This document shows, one piece after another, positions 18,035 to 28,158 of a DNA stretch of 64,000 nucleotides. Both the position numbers and the translations under genes were made by a program. The notes below the pieces were generated by a model. That model was not told the DNA's origin. It did no database searches and saw nothing but the letters and a program-made list of their open reading frames with translations. This DNA is from G963677325 sp963677325 (GTDB taxonomy: Bacteria; Bacteroidota; Bacteroidia; Bacteroidales; Prolixibacteraceae): positions 372,001-436,000 of the forward strand of contig CAXXGM010000007.1 of assembly GCA_963677325.2 (NCBI GenBank). Reading direction: 5' to 3'. How positions within the stretch are numbered: the first letter of the stretch is position 1; each line of letters begins with the position of its first letter.

Positions 18035-18385
18035 ATGGACAGTAGCGCTTTATTGCTCTTTTTCATAGCAGCTATTACCTTAGTGGGACTCGCTATGCTT
18101 TTTTCAAGTTATGTACCTCCCAGTTCATCCAACGATGCCAAATTTGAACCTTACGAGTGTGGTATCGAAACTGTTGGAGATGCCTGGTTGCAATATACCG
18201 TAGGTTATTATCTCTTTGCCATATTGTTCCTGATTTTTGACGTGGAAGCAATTTTCCTGTTTCCATGGTCAGTTGTTATGAAAAGTGCCGGAATGACCGG
18301 CTTTGTTGAAATCCTTATATTCTTTACAATTCTTGGATTAGGCTTATTGTATGGATGGAAAAAACACGCATTGAAATGGGAATAA
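18035..18385 (+). CDS. nuoA: NADH-quinone oxidoreductase subunit A
   Basis: A 116-residue membrane subunit of complex I with three transmembrane segments (about 5-25, 60-82, 88-108). The conserved loop FEPYECGIETVGDAW and the acidic FDVEAIFLFPW are typical of NuoA/ND3. It opens the nuo operon and overlaps nuoB. Confidence 0.95.
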   Translation: MDSSALLLFFIAAITLVGLAMLFSSYVPPSSSNDAKFEPYECGIETVGDAWLQYTVGYYLFAILFLIFDVEAIFLFPWSVVMKSAGMTGFVEILIFFTILGLGLLYGWKKHALKWE

Positions 18386-18924
18386 ATAGAAAGAAAGACA
18401 TTAAAAATAACGAATACCCGGTTATAGCTGAATATGAAAATGGCAGTATCATACTTGCCAACCTTGATGCCTTAATCAACTGGGGAAGATCAAATTCTTT
18501 ATGGCCACTTACTTTTGGCACCCGTTGTTGTGCTATCGAATTCATGGCCTTTGGGGCATCTCGTCATGATTTTGCCCGGTTTGGAGCTGAAGTGGCTCGT
18601 GGAACGCCAAGACAAGCGGATCTGCTTTATATCACGGGTACCATTAATTATAAAATGGCTCCGGTTCTCAAAAGATTGTATGATCAGATGGCTGATCCAA
18701 AATACGTAATAGCAGTGGGTGGTTGTGCTATATCAGGAGGTCCGTTCTTTTATAATTCTTACGCAGTTGTAAAGGGAGCAGACCATGTGATTCCTGTTGA
18801 TGTATATGTCCCCGGATGTCCCCCAAGACCTGAAGCAATCATTTATGGTCTTATGCAACTGCAGAAGAAAATTAAAAGGGAAAAGAACTTTCTCCGGAAA
18901 AAAGAAAGTAGCGAACAAAAATGA
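18355..18924 (+). CDS. nuoB: NADH-quinone oxidoreductase subunit B
   Basis: A 189-residue subunit that carries the N2 [4Fe-4S] cluster, the last electron carrier before quinone. Cluster cysteines are seen in GTRCCAIEF (two adjacent), GGCAISGG and VPGCPPRPE. The frame opens at ATG 18355, inside nuoA. The internal ATG at 18376 (MGINRKKD), which would overlap nuoA by only ten bases, is an equally good or better start. The peripheral quinone module is formed with NuoC, D and I. Confidence 0.95.
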   Translation: MEKTRIEMGINRKKDIKNNEYPVIAEYENGSIILANLDALINWGRSNSLWPLTFGTRCCAIEFMAFGASRHDFARFGAEVARGTPRQADLLYITGTINYKMAPVLKRLYDQMADPKYVIAVGGCAISGGPFFYNSYAVVKGADHVIPVDVYVPGCPPRPEAIIYGLMQLQKKIKREKNFLRKKESSEQK

Positions 18925-18993
18925 GAGAATAGGATTAAGGGGCAATAATTTTTCCTTCATTCACCACATTCTATCAGTCTTAATTATTTAAAG

Positions 18994-19449
18994 ATGACGA
19001 ACGAAGAGTTAAAAAATTTTCTTTCCAATAAATTTTCAGAAAGTGAACTTGTTGAAGGTTCACAATACATTGAATTGACAGTCCAGGCTGAAAACCTTCA
19101 TGGGACAGCTCTCGAATTAAAAAATGTAGCTGAATTGTCTTTCGATTACCTGATATGTCTTACAGGAGTTGACTATCCTGATCATATGAAGATAGTATAT
19201 CATCTTGAATCAACAAAACACCGGCATATGATGGTTTTAAAGGTCAAAACAAAGGATCGAATTGCACCTGCCGTAGATACCTTGAGTGATATCTGGATTA
19301 CGGCGAAATATCATGAAAGAGAAGTCTATGATTTGTTAGGTGTAAAATTTAATAATCATACTGATTTACGGAGGCTTTTTCTTGATGATGATTGGGGTTT
19401 CCCTTTAAGAAAAGATTACGTTGATGAAGTAAGAATAGTTGAACGATAG
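18994..19449 (+). CDS. nuoC: NADH-quinone oxidoreductase subunit C
   Basis: A 151-residue NuoC (30-kDa family) not fused to NuoD. The signature block ITAKYHEREVYDLLGVKFNNH followed by LRRLFLDDDWGFPLRKDY is intact. It is a structural part of the peripheral arm next to the N2 cluster. It is followed after eight bases by nuoD. Confidence 0.95.
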   Translation: MTNEELKNFLSNKFSESELVEGSQYIELTVQAENLHGTALELKNVAELSFDYLICLTGVDYPDHMKIVYHLESTKHRHMMVLKVKTKDRIAPAVDTLSDIWITAKYHEREVYDLLGVKFNNHTDLRRLFLDDDWGFPLRKDYVDEVRIVER

Positions 19450-19457
19450 ATAGCATT

Positions 19458-20591
19458 ATGTCCGAAATTAAAGAGGTCATTTTAAATACAGACAGGCTCG
19501 TCACGGATGAGTATTTTGTCAATATGGGTCCGCAACACCCTTCTACTCATGGTGTGCTGCGGTTACTGGTCAAACTTGAAGGAGAGAAGGTATTAAATGT
19601 CGAACCGCATGTGGGTTACATCCATAGTGGAATTGAAAAGATGTGTGAGGCATTGACCTATCCCCAGATGATTCATCTTACGGACAGAATGGATTATCTT
19701 TCTGCTCACATGAACAATGAGGCAGTTTGCCTTTGTGTCGAAAATGCTCTTAATGTTGAAATTCCTGAACGGGTAAAGTATATCCGTACAATTATGGATG
19801 AACTTACCCGGCTTGCTTCTCATCAGCTTTGGTGGTGCACCATGGGAATGGATTTAGGTGCCGTGACAACCTTTTTCTATGGGTTGCGCGACAGGGAAAA
19901 AATTCTCGATATTTTTGAAGAGACCTGTGGAGCGCGGATGACTTTCAATTACAATGTTCCCGGCGGATTGATGTTTGATATTCATCCTAATTTTCAAAAG
20001 AGAGTAAAGGAATTTATAAAATATTTCAGGGATAAATTGCCGGAATACGATGACTTACTTTCAAATAACATTATTTTCAGGGAAAGAACAGAGAATATAG
20101 GACACCTTTCACTTGCTGATGCGATTGATTTCGGTGTAACCGGACCTTCGGGAAGAGCCTCAGGGTTTTCTTGTGATGTTCGTAAACATCAGCCTTACAG
20201 TGCATATCCTGTGGTAAAATTCAATGAAATTCTGGATACCAAAGGAGACACATTTTCACGTTATGAGGCAAGAATGAAGGAGATGCATGAATCGCTATCC
20301 ATTATAGAACAGCTAATTGATAATATTCCTGAAGGCGATTATGCTGTAAAAATGAAGGGTGTAATCAAACTTCCGGAGGGAGAATTTTATCAACGGGTTG
20401 AATCAGCCAGGGGAGAATTCGGGGTTTATATCAACAGCGATGGGAAGAAAAATCCTTACCGAGTTAAGTTTCGTTCTCCGGGATTTTCAAATCTTTTTGC
20501 GTTGAATAAAATGGCAAAAGGATTTAAAATAGCTGACCTTGTTGCAATTATGACTACGCTCGATCTGGTGATTCCGGATATTGACAGATAA
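19458..20591 (+). CDS. nuoD: NADH-quinone oxidoreductase subunit D
   Basis: A 377-residue NuoD (49-kDa family), related to the large subunit of NiFe hydrogenases but without metal-binding cysteines, forming the quinone pocket with NuoB. NMGPQHPSTHGVLRLLVKLEG near the N-terminus contains the quinone-site histidine and the HPSTHG signature. ATTFFYGLRDREKIL and GPSGRASGFSCDVRK are further family blocks. Confidence 0.95.
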   Translation: MSEIKEVILNTDRLVTDEYFVNMGPQHPSTHGVLRLLVKLEGEKVLNVEPHVGYIHSGIEKMCEALTYPQMIHLTDRMDYLSAHMNNEAVCLCVENALNVEIPERVKYIRTIMDELTRLASHQLWWCTMGMDLGAVTTFFYGLRDREKILDIFEETCGARMTFNYNVPGGLMFDIHPNFQKRVKEFIKYFRDKLPEYDDLLSNNIIFRERTENIGHLSLADAIDFGVTGPSGRASGFSCDVRKHQPYSAYPVVKFNEILDTKGDTFSRYEARMKEMHESLSIIEQLIDNIPEGDYAVKMKGVIKLPEGEFYQRVESARGEFGVYINSDGKKNPYRVKFRSPGFSNLFALNKMAKGFKIADLVAIMTTLDLVIPDIDR

Positions 20592-20697
20592 TAGGCTGGT
20601 AGAGGTAAAATGAGGACTAATAATCAATAGCAGAATCAGAACTGATTACGTTAACCGATCATTGATCTTATAAATTTAAAGATATAGTAAAGAAAAA

Positions 20698-21786
20698 ATG
20701 GGCTTTAATTTTTACGATTTTTCAACATTAACTCACAATATTCATGTGAGTCTGGCAGAAAATTTCTCTCCCGGATTGGCTACAACAATCGAATGGGTGA
20801 TTGTTGGTGTTTGTTATCTGCTTTTCATTGCGCTTTTTGGACTGTTTCTCGTTTATGCAGAACGAAAAGTATGTGCTGCTATTCAGCAACGTATTGGACC
20901 AAACAGGGTTGGCTATTGGGGTTTGCTTCAGACAATAGCTGACTTCATCAAGCTTTTGATGAAAGAGTTGATAATGCCCCGGAAAGCGGACAAATTTCTC
21001 TATAATCTTGCCCCCTTTATTGTAATTATTGCAAGCTTTCTGGCCATCTCGGTGATCCCTTTTGCACCTGGTTTGCAGGCACTCGATTTTGATATTGGCA
21101 TTTTCTTTCTGACAGCGGTTTCTTCAATTGGAGTAATTGGGATATTACTGGCAGGATGGTCAAGTAATAATAAATTTTCATTGATTGGGGCGATGCGGAG
21201 TGGAGCCCAGATTCTGAGTTATGAACTATCGGTTTCCCTCTCGTTAATGACTATTATTATTTTAGCAGGGACGATGCAATTTTCCGGTATTATTGAAGGA
21301 CAGCGTGATGCATGGTTTATCTTCCAGGGACATATTCCGGCATTAATAGCATTCGTGATCTTTATCATTGCCGGTACTGCAGAAACAAACCGCGGTCCTT
21401 TTGACTTGGCTGAGGCTGAATCTGAACTTGTAGCTGGTTTTCACACTGAGTATTCGGGGATAAAATTTGCCTTTTTCTTTCTTGCAGAATATATCAATCT
21501 ATTTATAATATCGGCGGTGGCTGCCACTGTATTCCTTGGAGGATGGATGCCTTTGCATTTTGGAAATTTGGAGTCTTTTAACCACGTGATGGATTTGATC
21601 CCCCCTATTTTTTGGTTTTTCACAAAAGTAATCGTTGTTATTTTCATTATTATGTGGTTTAAATGGACTTTTCCCCGTTTAAGGGTCGATCAGATCCTCA
21701 CATTGGAGTGGAAATACCTTTTACCCATTAATCTGGTAAATATGCTTTTAATGGCATTTATCGTCTTAACAAAACTCCACTTTTAA
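20698..21786 (+). CDS. nuoH: NADH-quinone oxidoreductase subunit H
   Basis: A 362-residue membrane subunit with about eight transmembrane segments that links the peripheral and membrane arms and lines the quinone channel. Conserved blocks are YAERKVCAAIQQRIGPNRVG, LADFIKLLMKE-like QTIADFIKLLMKEL and AETNRGPFDLAEAESELVAG. A 106-base gap separates it from nuoD; no separate promoter was recognised there. Confidence 0.95.
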   Translation: MGFNFYDFSTLTHNIHVSLAENFSPGLATTIEWVIVGVCYLLFIALFGLFLVYAERKVCAAIQQRIGPNRVGYWGLLQTIADFIKLLMKELIMPRKADKFLYNLAPFIVIIASFLAISVIPFAPGLQALDFDIGIFFLTAVSSIGVIGILLAGWSSNNKFSLIGAMRSGAQILSYELSVSLSLMTIIILAGTMQFSGIIEGQRDAWFIFQGHIPALIAFVIFIIAGTAETNRGPFDLAEAESELVAGFHTEYSGIKFAFFFLAEYINLFIISAVAATVFLGGWMPLHFGNLESFNHVMDLIPPIFWFFTKVIVVIFIIMWFKWTFPRLRVDQILTLEWKYLLPINLVNMLLMAFIVLTKLHF

Positions 21787-21800
21787 TGAATTTTTAAAAA

Positions 21801-22286
21801 ATGAAGCAAATAATTGAATATATAGTTTCTATTTTCAAAGGAGTATGGTCTCTCCTGACGGGGATGAAGGTCACTGGAAAATATTTCTTCACTCCCTGGA
21901 AATATGTTACTCAGAAATATCCTGAGAATCGTGACACATTGGTGATGTTTGAACGTTTCAGAGGTGAAGTGGTCATGTGGCACAACGAAGAAACAAACGA
22001 ACACCGGTGTACCGGATGCGGTATGTGTGAACTGGCTTGTCCAAACGGCTCTATTGAAATTATTTCCAAAACGATAGTTACTCCGGAAGGGAAGAAAAAG
22101 AAGGCAATCGATAAACATATTTATCATCTGGGAATGTGTACTTTTTGCAATCTTTGTATAAGGGCATGTCCTACCAATGCAATTCAAATGGCGCAGAATT
22201 TTGAGCACGCAGTTTGGGATCGTTCCAAACTGACAAAGGTACTTAATCACCCGGGTTCTCATGTTGGTGAAGGAATTAAAGAATAA
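21801..22286 (+). CDS. nuoI: NADH-quinone oxidoreductase subunit I
   Basis: A 161-residue ferredoxin-type subunit carrying clusters N6a and N6b. Two 8Fe motifs are present: CTGCGMCELACPNG (about 72-85) and CTFCNLCIRACPTN (about 114-127). An amphipathic N-terminal helix attaches it to the membrane arm. It lies 14 bases after nuoH. Confidence 0.95.
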   Translation: MKQIIEYIVSIFKGVWSLLTGMKVTGKYFFTPWKYVTQKYPENRDTLVMFERFRGEVVMWHNEETNEHRCTGCGMCELACPNGSIEIISKTIVTPEGKKKKAIDKHIYHLGMCTFCNLCIRACPTNAIQMAQNFEHAVWDRSKLTKVLNHPGSHVGEGIKE

Positions 22287-22316
22287 TATTGATTGAGATT
22301 ATAAAGAATTCTAATC

Positions 22317-22832
22317 ATGGTTAATGAAGTTGTTTTTTATGTGTTTGCGGCAATGATTCTGGTATTTTCTGTTTTGACAGTTACCAGCCGGAAAATATTG
22401 AGATCTGCGGTTTTTCTATTATTTGTACTGATCTCAACAGCCGGATTATATTTTCTGTTGAATTATAATTTTCTTGCAGCAGTCCAGTTGACAGTCTATG
22501 CTGGTGGTATTGTCGTTTTGATCATCTTTTCAATCCTGCTTACCAGTCATGTCAGTGAAAGGGCTGTAGTGGCTCCCATCAGACAAAGATTACTTTCTGC
22601 ACTGGCTGCTTTGGCTGGAGCAGTGCTTACGCTGATGACGATCCTGAGATTTAGTTTTGTTCCGAATCCTGGCCAGGATCCCCACTTTACCATCAAAGAA
22701 GTAGGCGCTTCCCTTATTTCCTATAACAGGGACGGATATGCACTCCCTTTTGAGGTAATTTCTGTACTGCTTCTTGCAGCCATGATCGGTGCAATTGTGG
22801 TCGCCAAAAAAGAGAAAATAATTAAAAATTAA
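22317..22832 (+). CDS. nuoJ: NADH-quinone oxidoreductase subunit J
   Basis: A 171-residue membrane subunit with five transmembrane segments. The third (LTVYAGGIVVLIIFSILLTS) holds the family motif and pi-bulge region of NuoJ/ND6. It takes part in the proton path between NuoH and the antiporter-like subunits. Confidence 0.93.
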   Translation: MVNEVVFYVFAAMILVFSVLTVTSRKILRSAVFLLFVLISTAGLYFLLNYNFLAAVQLTVYAGGIVVLIIFSILLTSHVSERAVVAPIRQRLLSALAALAGAVLTLMTILRFSFVPNPGQDPHFTIKEVGASLISYNRDGYALPFEVISVLLLAAMIGAIVVAKKEKIIKN

Positions 22833-22864
22833 ATCAGCTTTAGAAAAATTATAAGATCTACCAT

Positions 22865-23182
22865 ATGATTCCAAACATTCCACTCAGTTATTTTCTCGTC
22901 ATCAGTACCTTGATGTTCTTTATTGGCATCTTTGGTTTTCTGACGCGTAGAAACCTGATAACCATGCTGATGTCAGTCGAATTAATTCTGAATTCGGTTA
23001 ACATCAATTTTGTTGCTTTCAACAGGTATCTTTTTCCACAGCAACTTCAGGGACATTTCTTCACACTAATCGTTGTTGCTGTAGCTGCTGCCGAAGCTGC
23101 TGTTGCGATTGCCATTATAATTAATATTTACAGAAATTTTAAGGCAATTGACGTTACACAGGTTGACGAAATGAGATTCTGA
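22865..23182 (+). CDS. nuoK: NADH-quinone oxidoreductase subunit K
   Basis: A 105-residue subunit with three transmembrane helices. The conserved glutamates in MLMSVELILNSVNINF and AAAEAAVAIAIIINIYR, needed for proton transfer in E. coli NuoK, are present. Confidence 0.95.
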   Translation: MIPNIPLSYFLVISTLMFFIGIFGFLTRRNLITMLMSVELILNSVNINFVAFNRYLFPQQLQGHFFTLIVVAVAAAEAAVAIAIIINIYRNFKAIDVTQVDEMRF

Positions 23183-23213
23183 TAAGCATTCACTAAAAAG
23201 AAAATATTCATTT

Positions 23214-25130
23214 ATGGCCGATTATACATATACATTACTCATTCCGCTGATCCCGTTTCTGGTTTTCCTAATACTGGGTCTTAGCGGACATAAAATGAAA
23301 CCCCTTGTTTCGGGTCTCATAGGAACTACTGGTTTGGGTATTTCAGCGATCTTGTCCTACATGACGGCGCTGAAATATTTTGTCACCGCCCATGCTGCCG
23401 GGACAGCCTTTACCTCCTTGAAAGCTTTCGAAATAACCTGGCTTCATCTGACAGAAAAATTAACCATCAATCTTGGAATCCTGCTTGACCCTATTTCAGT
23501 TATGATGCTTGTGGTGATTACTACTGTTTCGTTGATGGTTCACATTTACAGTATCGGATACATGAAAGGAGATCCGGGATTCTACCGCTTCTTTTCATTT
23601 CTTTCTTTATTCAGCTTCTCGATGTTGGGCCTTGTATTGGCTACCAATATTTTCCAGATGTATATTTTTTGGGAACTGGTTGGGGTTTCTTCCTTCCTGT
23701 TGATAGGGTTCTATTACGAAAAGCCGAGTGCGGTAGCTGCCTCTAAGAAAGCATTTATCGTAACCCGCTTTGCTGACCTTGGATTCCTGATTGGTATTCT
23801 GATGCTCTCTTTCAATACAGGTACATTCGACTTCCAGACGCTTACTGATCCTCATGGACCGGCTATTGCTAATGCTGGTGGAATAGCCTTTATGGGAATG
23901 TCTGTACTGACATGGTCCCTGATATTTATTTTTGCAGGTGGTGCTGGTAAATCAGCTATGTTCCCACTTCATATATGGCTCCCGGATGCAATGGAAGGCC
24001 CGACACCGGTATCTGCTCTAATTCATGCTGCTACCATGGTCGTAGCAGGGGTATACCTTGTTGCACGACTTTTCCCGGTTTACTCCCTGGCTGCTCCTGA
24101 TGCACTTCACGTAGTGGCATGGGTGGGTGGTATATCTTCAATTTTTGCTGCAGTAATAGCTTGTACACAGACTGATATTAAGCGAGTGCTTGCTTACTCT
24201 ACCATGTCCCAGATCGGTTATATGATGCTCGCTTTAGGAGTTTCCGGTTACGGTGGTGAAGAAGGACTTGGTTTTATGGCATCCAATTTTCACCTGTTTA
24301 CCCACGCCATGTTCAAAGCATTGTTATTCCTTGGAGCGGGTGCCGTAATCCACGCAGTTCACAGCAATGAAATGGGAGATATGGGCGGTTTGAGGAAATA
24401 TCTGCCAATTACTCACATTACCTTTCTGATTGCTTGCCTTACCATCGCAGGTGTTCCGTTTTTATCCGCCTTCTTTAGTAAGGATGAAATCTTAACCGCG
24501 GCTTTTCACCATAACAAAATCCTTTTCGGCATTGAATTTTTCGTGGCGGGTTTAACCGCTTTCTATATGTTTAGGTTATATTACAATATTTTCTGGGGCA
24601 AGGACAGACATTACCATCATACTCCTCATGAAGCGCCTAAAGTAATGACCATCCCATTGATGATTCTTGCTTTCGGATCCATCTTCTCAGGGTATCTTCC
24701 TTTCCATAACCTGGTAACTTCTGACGGTCTTGGGTTTGAGTCACATATTGACCTGATGATTGCTGTTCCCTCTGTTTTGATTGGTCTTGCCGGAATTGCT
24801 CTGGCTACCATCATGTATAAAAAGGAAAGTCAGTTGCCTGATAAAGTGGCTGCAACGGTTAAACATCTTTACAAATGGGCACATCATAAATTCTACATGG
24901 ATGAACTTTACCTTTTTGTAACCAAAAAGATCATCTTTCGCTTTATCTCTGTTCCCCTTGCCTGGTTTGACCGCCACATCATCGATGGAATTATGAATGG
25001 AGTTGCCGGAATAATTCAGTTTTCAGCTTATACCATCAAAGGTCTTCAATCAGGAAGGCTTCAGCAATATGCTTTTGTATTTATCACCGGATCAGTCGCC
25101 CTGGTGCTGATCTATGTTTATTTATTATAA
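23214..25130 (+). CDS. nuoL: NADH-quinone oxidoreductase subunit L
   Basis: A 638-residue Mrp-antiporter-like proton-pumping subunit with about 15-16 transmembrane helices and the long C-terminal lateral helix. Family blocks include FWELVGVSSFLLIGFYYEKPSA, GGAGKSAMFPLHIWLPDAMEGPTPVSALIHAATMV and MSQIGYMMLALG. It is the distal end of the membrane arm. Confidence 0.96.
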   Translation: MADYTYTLLIPLIPFLVFLILGLSGHKMKPLVSGLIGTTGLGISAILSYMTALKYFVTAHAAGTAFTSLKAFEITWLHLTEKLTINLGILLDPISVMMLVVITTVSLMVHIYSIGYMKGDPGFYRFFSFLSLFSFSMLGLVLATNIFQMYIFWELVGVSSFLLIGFYYEKPSAVAASKKAFIVTRFADLGFLIGILMLSFNTGTFDFQTLTDPHGPAIANAGGIAFMGMSVLTWSLIFIFAGGAGKSAMFPLHIWLPDAMEGPTPVSALIHAATMVVAGVYLVARLFPVYSLAAPDALHVVAWVGGISSIFAAVIACTQTDIKRVLAYSTMSQIGYMMLALGVSGYGGEEGLGFMASNFHLFTHAMFKALLFLGAGAVIHAVHSNEMGDMGGLRKYLPITHITFLIACLTIAGVPFLSAFFSKDEILTAAFHHNKILFGIEFFVAGLTAFYMFRLYYNIFWGKDRHYHHTPHEAPKVMTIPLMILAFGSIFSGYLPFHNLVTSDGLGFESHIDLMIAVPSVLIGLAGIALATIMYKKESQLPDKVAATVKHLYKWAHHKFYMDELYLFVTKKIIFRFISVPLAWFDRHIIDGIMNGVAGIIQFSAYTIKGLQSGRLQQYAFVFITGSVALVLIYVYLL

Positions 25131-25145
25131 GAAACCATTAAAAAT

Positions 25146-26660
25146 ATGAATATTCTAAGTCTGTTCGTAATCGTTCCCCTATTAACTATAGGGGGAATCC
25201 TGTTCACGAAGGATTTAAAACAGTCACGTCTGGTCTCTGCTATTGGAATGGGAATTCAGCTTATTCTGGCGGCCACTCTGATTTATCTTTATTTGGCAGA
25301 AAGAGCTGCCGGAAATACTGCTGCAATGCTCTTTAACTATGATGCATTATGGTTTCCCGCTTTAAATATTCACTATTCAGTTGCCGTAGATGGAATATCT
25401 GTTGCGATGATCGGGCTTACCTCGGTTGTTGTCTTTGCCGGTATTTTTGCATCCTGGAAGATGGAATCTTTACCCAGAGAATTCTTTATTTCCTTAATTC
25501 TGCTCGCAACAGGCGTTTTCGGATTCTTTATCTCGGTTGACCTCTTCACCATGTTCCTTTTTTATGAAGTGGCGGTGATACCCATGTATCTGCTTATTGG
25601 TATATGGGGTTCAGGTCCAAAGGAATATTCTGCCATGAAACTGACTTTGATGTTAATGGCCGGATCTGCTCTCCTGATGGTGGGAATTCTTGGAATTTAC
25701 TTTTATTCTGCACCCGCAGGCAGCGGTCTTACTTTTAACATCCTGGAAATTTCAAAGCACACAATTCCCATTGAAATGCAGCGCTTCCTGTTCCCATTTA
25801 CCTTTATTGGTTTTGGGGTTTTAGGAGCTCTTTTCCCATTCCATACCTGGTCTCCTGACGGACATGCTTCTGCTCCAACGGCTGTTTCCATGTTGCATGC
25901 CGGTGTATTGATGAAATTAGGGGGTTACGGGGCTTTCCGTGTGGCCATTTTTCTGATGCCTGAGGCGGCACATGAACAAGCCTGGATCTTCCTTATTCTA
26001 ACTTCAATAAGTGTAGTTTATGGAGCTTTCGCTGCCATCGTTCAAAAAGACCTTAAATACATCAATGCTTATTCATCCGTAAGTCACTGTGGATTGGTAT
26101 TGTTCGCTGTTCTGATGATGAACCAGACCGCTATGAATGGCGCCATTATCCAGATGATCTCTCACGGATTGATGACGGCTCTCTTCTTTGCCCTTATCGG
26201 GATGATCTATGGCCGTACCCATACCCGTATGATAAATGAAATGGGGGGATTGATGAAAGTTATTCCTTTCTTAGGCGTGGTTTACGTTATTGCAGGTATG
26301 GCTTCACTGGGATTGCCTGGCTTCAGCGGTTTTGTTGCCGAAATGACCATTTTTGTTGGATCTTTCCAGCATACCGATTTATTTCACAGGGTAGTAACGA
26401 TTATGGCTACTGCTTCTATTGTAATTACCGCAGTGTACATTCTTCGAGTGGTAGGTATCCTGTTGCTGGGACCCATAAAAAACGATCATTACTTACATCT
26501 GACCGATGCTGTATGGTATGAGAGAATTTCTACAGTTACACTTGTGCTGGCAATTACCGCTATTGGCATGGCTCCATTGTGGTTATCAAATATGATTAAT
26601 TTCAGTCTTGCTCCAATCATTCAAAAACTTTCGGCTGTCAATGTAGCCGGTTTATTTTAA
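25146..26660 (+). CDS. nuoM: NADH-quinone oxidoreductase subunit M
   Basis: A 504-residue antiporter-like subunit with about 14 helices. The transmembrane glutamate in FLFYEVAVIPMYLLIGIWG and the lysine region in FGVLGALFPFHTWSPDGHASAPTAVSMLHAG are conserved. It starts 15 bases after nuoL. Confidence 0.96.
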   Translation: MNILSLFVIVPLLTIGGILFTKDLKQSRLVSAIGMGIQLILAATLIYLYLAERAAGNTAAMLFNYDALWFPALNIHYSVAVDGISVAMIGLTSVVVFAGIFASWKMESLPREFFISLILLATGVFGFFISVDLFTMFLFYEVAVIPMYLLIGIWGSGPKEYSAMKLTLMLMAGSALLMVGILGIYFYSAPAGSGLTFNILEISKHTIPIEMQRFLFPFTFIGFGVLGALFPFHTWSPDGHASAPTAVSMLHAGVLMKLGGYGAFRVAIFLMPEAAHEQAWIFLILTSISVVYGAFAAIVQKDLKYINAYSSVSHCGLVLFAVLMMNQTAMNGAIIQMISHGLMTALFFALIGMIYGRTHTRMINEMGGLMKVIPFLGVVYVIAGMASLGLPGFSGFVAEMTIFVGSFQHTDLFHRVVTIMATASIVITAVYILRVVGILLLGPIKNDHYLHLTDAVWYERISTVTLVLAITAIGMAPLWLSNMINFSLAPIIQKLSAVNVAGLF

Positions 26661-26685
26661 CTGATATTTCTTAAGAATTATATAT

Positions 26686-28110
26686 ATGAGCTTTAGCGAC
26701 ATTCTGACAATGAGACACGAGGTGATGCTGACATTGCTGGCATTAATTGTGCTCATTATTGATCTGAACCTGGGTATCCGGAAAAAACAATTGATCATTC
26801 CAATTACTCTTTCATTGTTTTTTGTCCTTACCATGGTCGGTTTCCTGCCAACAGGTGATGTTTCATTATTTGGCGGTATGTACCGGTCCAATGGTTTACT
26901 GGTAATGATGAAGAATATCCTGAACATCGGGGTCCTGATTGTTCTTTTACAATCCGTAAGCTGGTTGAAGAAACCCGAAAACAATGAAAAAATAAGTGAA
27001 TACTTCATTATTTTGTTCTCGACTCTGATTGGAATGAATTTTTTAATCTCATCCGGCGATTTTCTGATGCTGTATCTGGGATTGGAACTTGCAACCATAC
27101 CCCTTGCAGCTTTGGCTGCATATACTCATCATCAGACAAAATCTGCGGAAGCCGGAGTTAAGTTTATTCTTACTTCAGCATTATCATCAGGAGTGCTTCT
27201 GTTTGGGATTTCTCTGATTTATGGTTCTACGGGATCAATCTACTTTGATAGGATCACAGAAGTTTACGCCAATTCACCCATGCAGGTACTGGCTTTGATT
27301 TTCTTCTTTACCGGTATGGCATTTAAATTGTCACTGGTACCCTTCCATCTTTGGACAGCCGATGTTTATGAAGGCGCTCCGATCAATGTAACTTCTTATC
27401 TTTCTGTGATTTCAAAAGGTGCATCAGCTTTTATTCTGATCATCGTCATGTTTACTGTTTTTCATGCAATTGCACCTGTATGGAAAAATATGATCTATTT
27501 AATAGCAGTACTTACTATGACGGTAGGTAACCTGTTTGCTCTGCGTCAGAAGAATATGAAGCGTTTTCTTGCATTCTCTTCCATCTCACAGGCCGGTTTT
27601 ATTCTTCTGGGTATCCTTGGAGGAAATGCAATGGGGATGACCTCAGTTGTTTACTATGTTCTTGTTTATATTTTCTCCAATCTCGGTGCATTTGGCGTGG
27701 TTTCAGCCATCTCCACAATGACAAACAAGGAATCGATGGATGATTACAATGGATTATATTCCACAAATCCAAAATTGTGTCTCTTGATGATGCTTTCTCT
27801 GTTTTCTTTGGCTGGTATTCCACCGATGGCCGGTTTCTTTGGTAAATTCTTTCTGTTTGCCTCTGCTGCTTCATCAGGTTACTACTGGCTTGTATTTATT
27901 GCTGTGCTGAATGCCACTATTTCACTTTACTATTATCTTTTGGTGGTAAAAGCTATGTTTATTAATAAAAGTGAACAGCCTTTGGCTTATTTTAAAAGCG
28001 ATAATTTCACAAGACTTGGTTTGATAATTAGTGGATTAGGTATATTTTTTCTTGGATTCTGGAGTCAGATATACGAACTGATCAATAGTCTTACCTTTGG
28101 GATCCGCTAA
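26686..28110 (+). CDS. nuoN: NADH-quinone oxidoreductase subunit N
   Basis: A 474-residue antiporter-like subunit with about 14 helices. Blocks LYLGLELATIPLAALAAY, FKLSLVPFHLWTADVYEGAP and LAGIPPMAGFFGKFFLF identify it. It completes the 11-subunit complex I. No nuoE, F or G is present, so the electron donor may be ferredoxin or another carrier rather than NADH. Confidence 0.95.
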   Translation: MSFSDILTMRHEVMLTLLALIVLIIDLNLGIRKKQLIIPITLSLFFVLTMVGFLPTGDVSLFGGMYRSNGLLVMMKNILNIGVLIVLLQSVSWLKKPENNEKISEYFIILFSTLIGMNFLISSGDFLMLYLGLELATIPLAALAAYTHHQTKSAEAGVKFILTSALSSGVLLFGISLIYGSTGSIYFDRITEVYANSPMQVLALIFFFTGMAFKLSLVPFHLWTADVYEGAPINVTSYLSVISKGASAFILIIVMFTVFHAIAPVWKNMIYLIAVLTMTVGNLFALRQKNMKRFLAFSSISQAGFILLGILGGNAMGMTSVVYYVLVYIFSNLGAFGVVSAISTMTNKESMDDYNGLYSTNPKLCLLMMLSLFSLAGIPPMAGFFGKFFLFASAASSGYYWLVFIAVLNATISLYYYLLVVKAMFINKSEQPLAYFKSDNFTRLGLIISGLGIFFLGFWSQIYELINSLTFGIR

Positions 28111-28158
28111 TATTTTATTCATGTATTTCGTCAATAAATTCATGTAATTCGTTTTAAA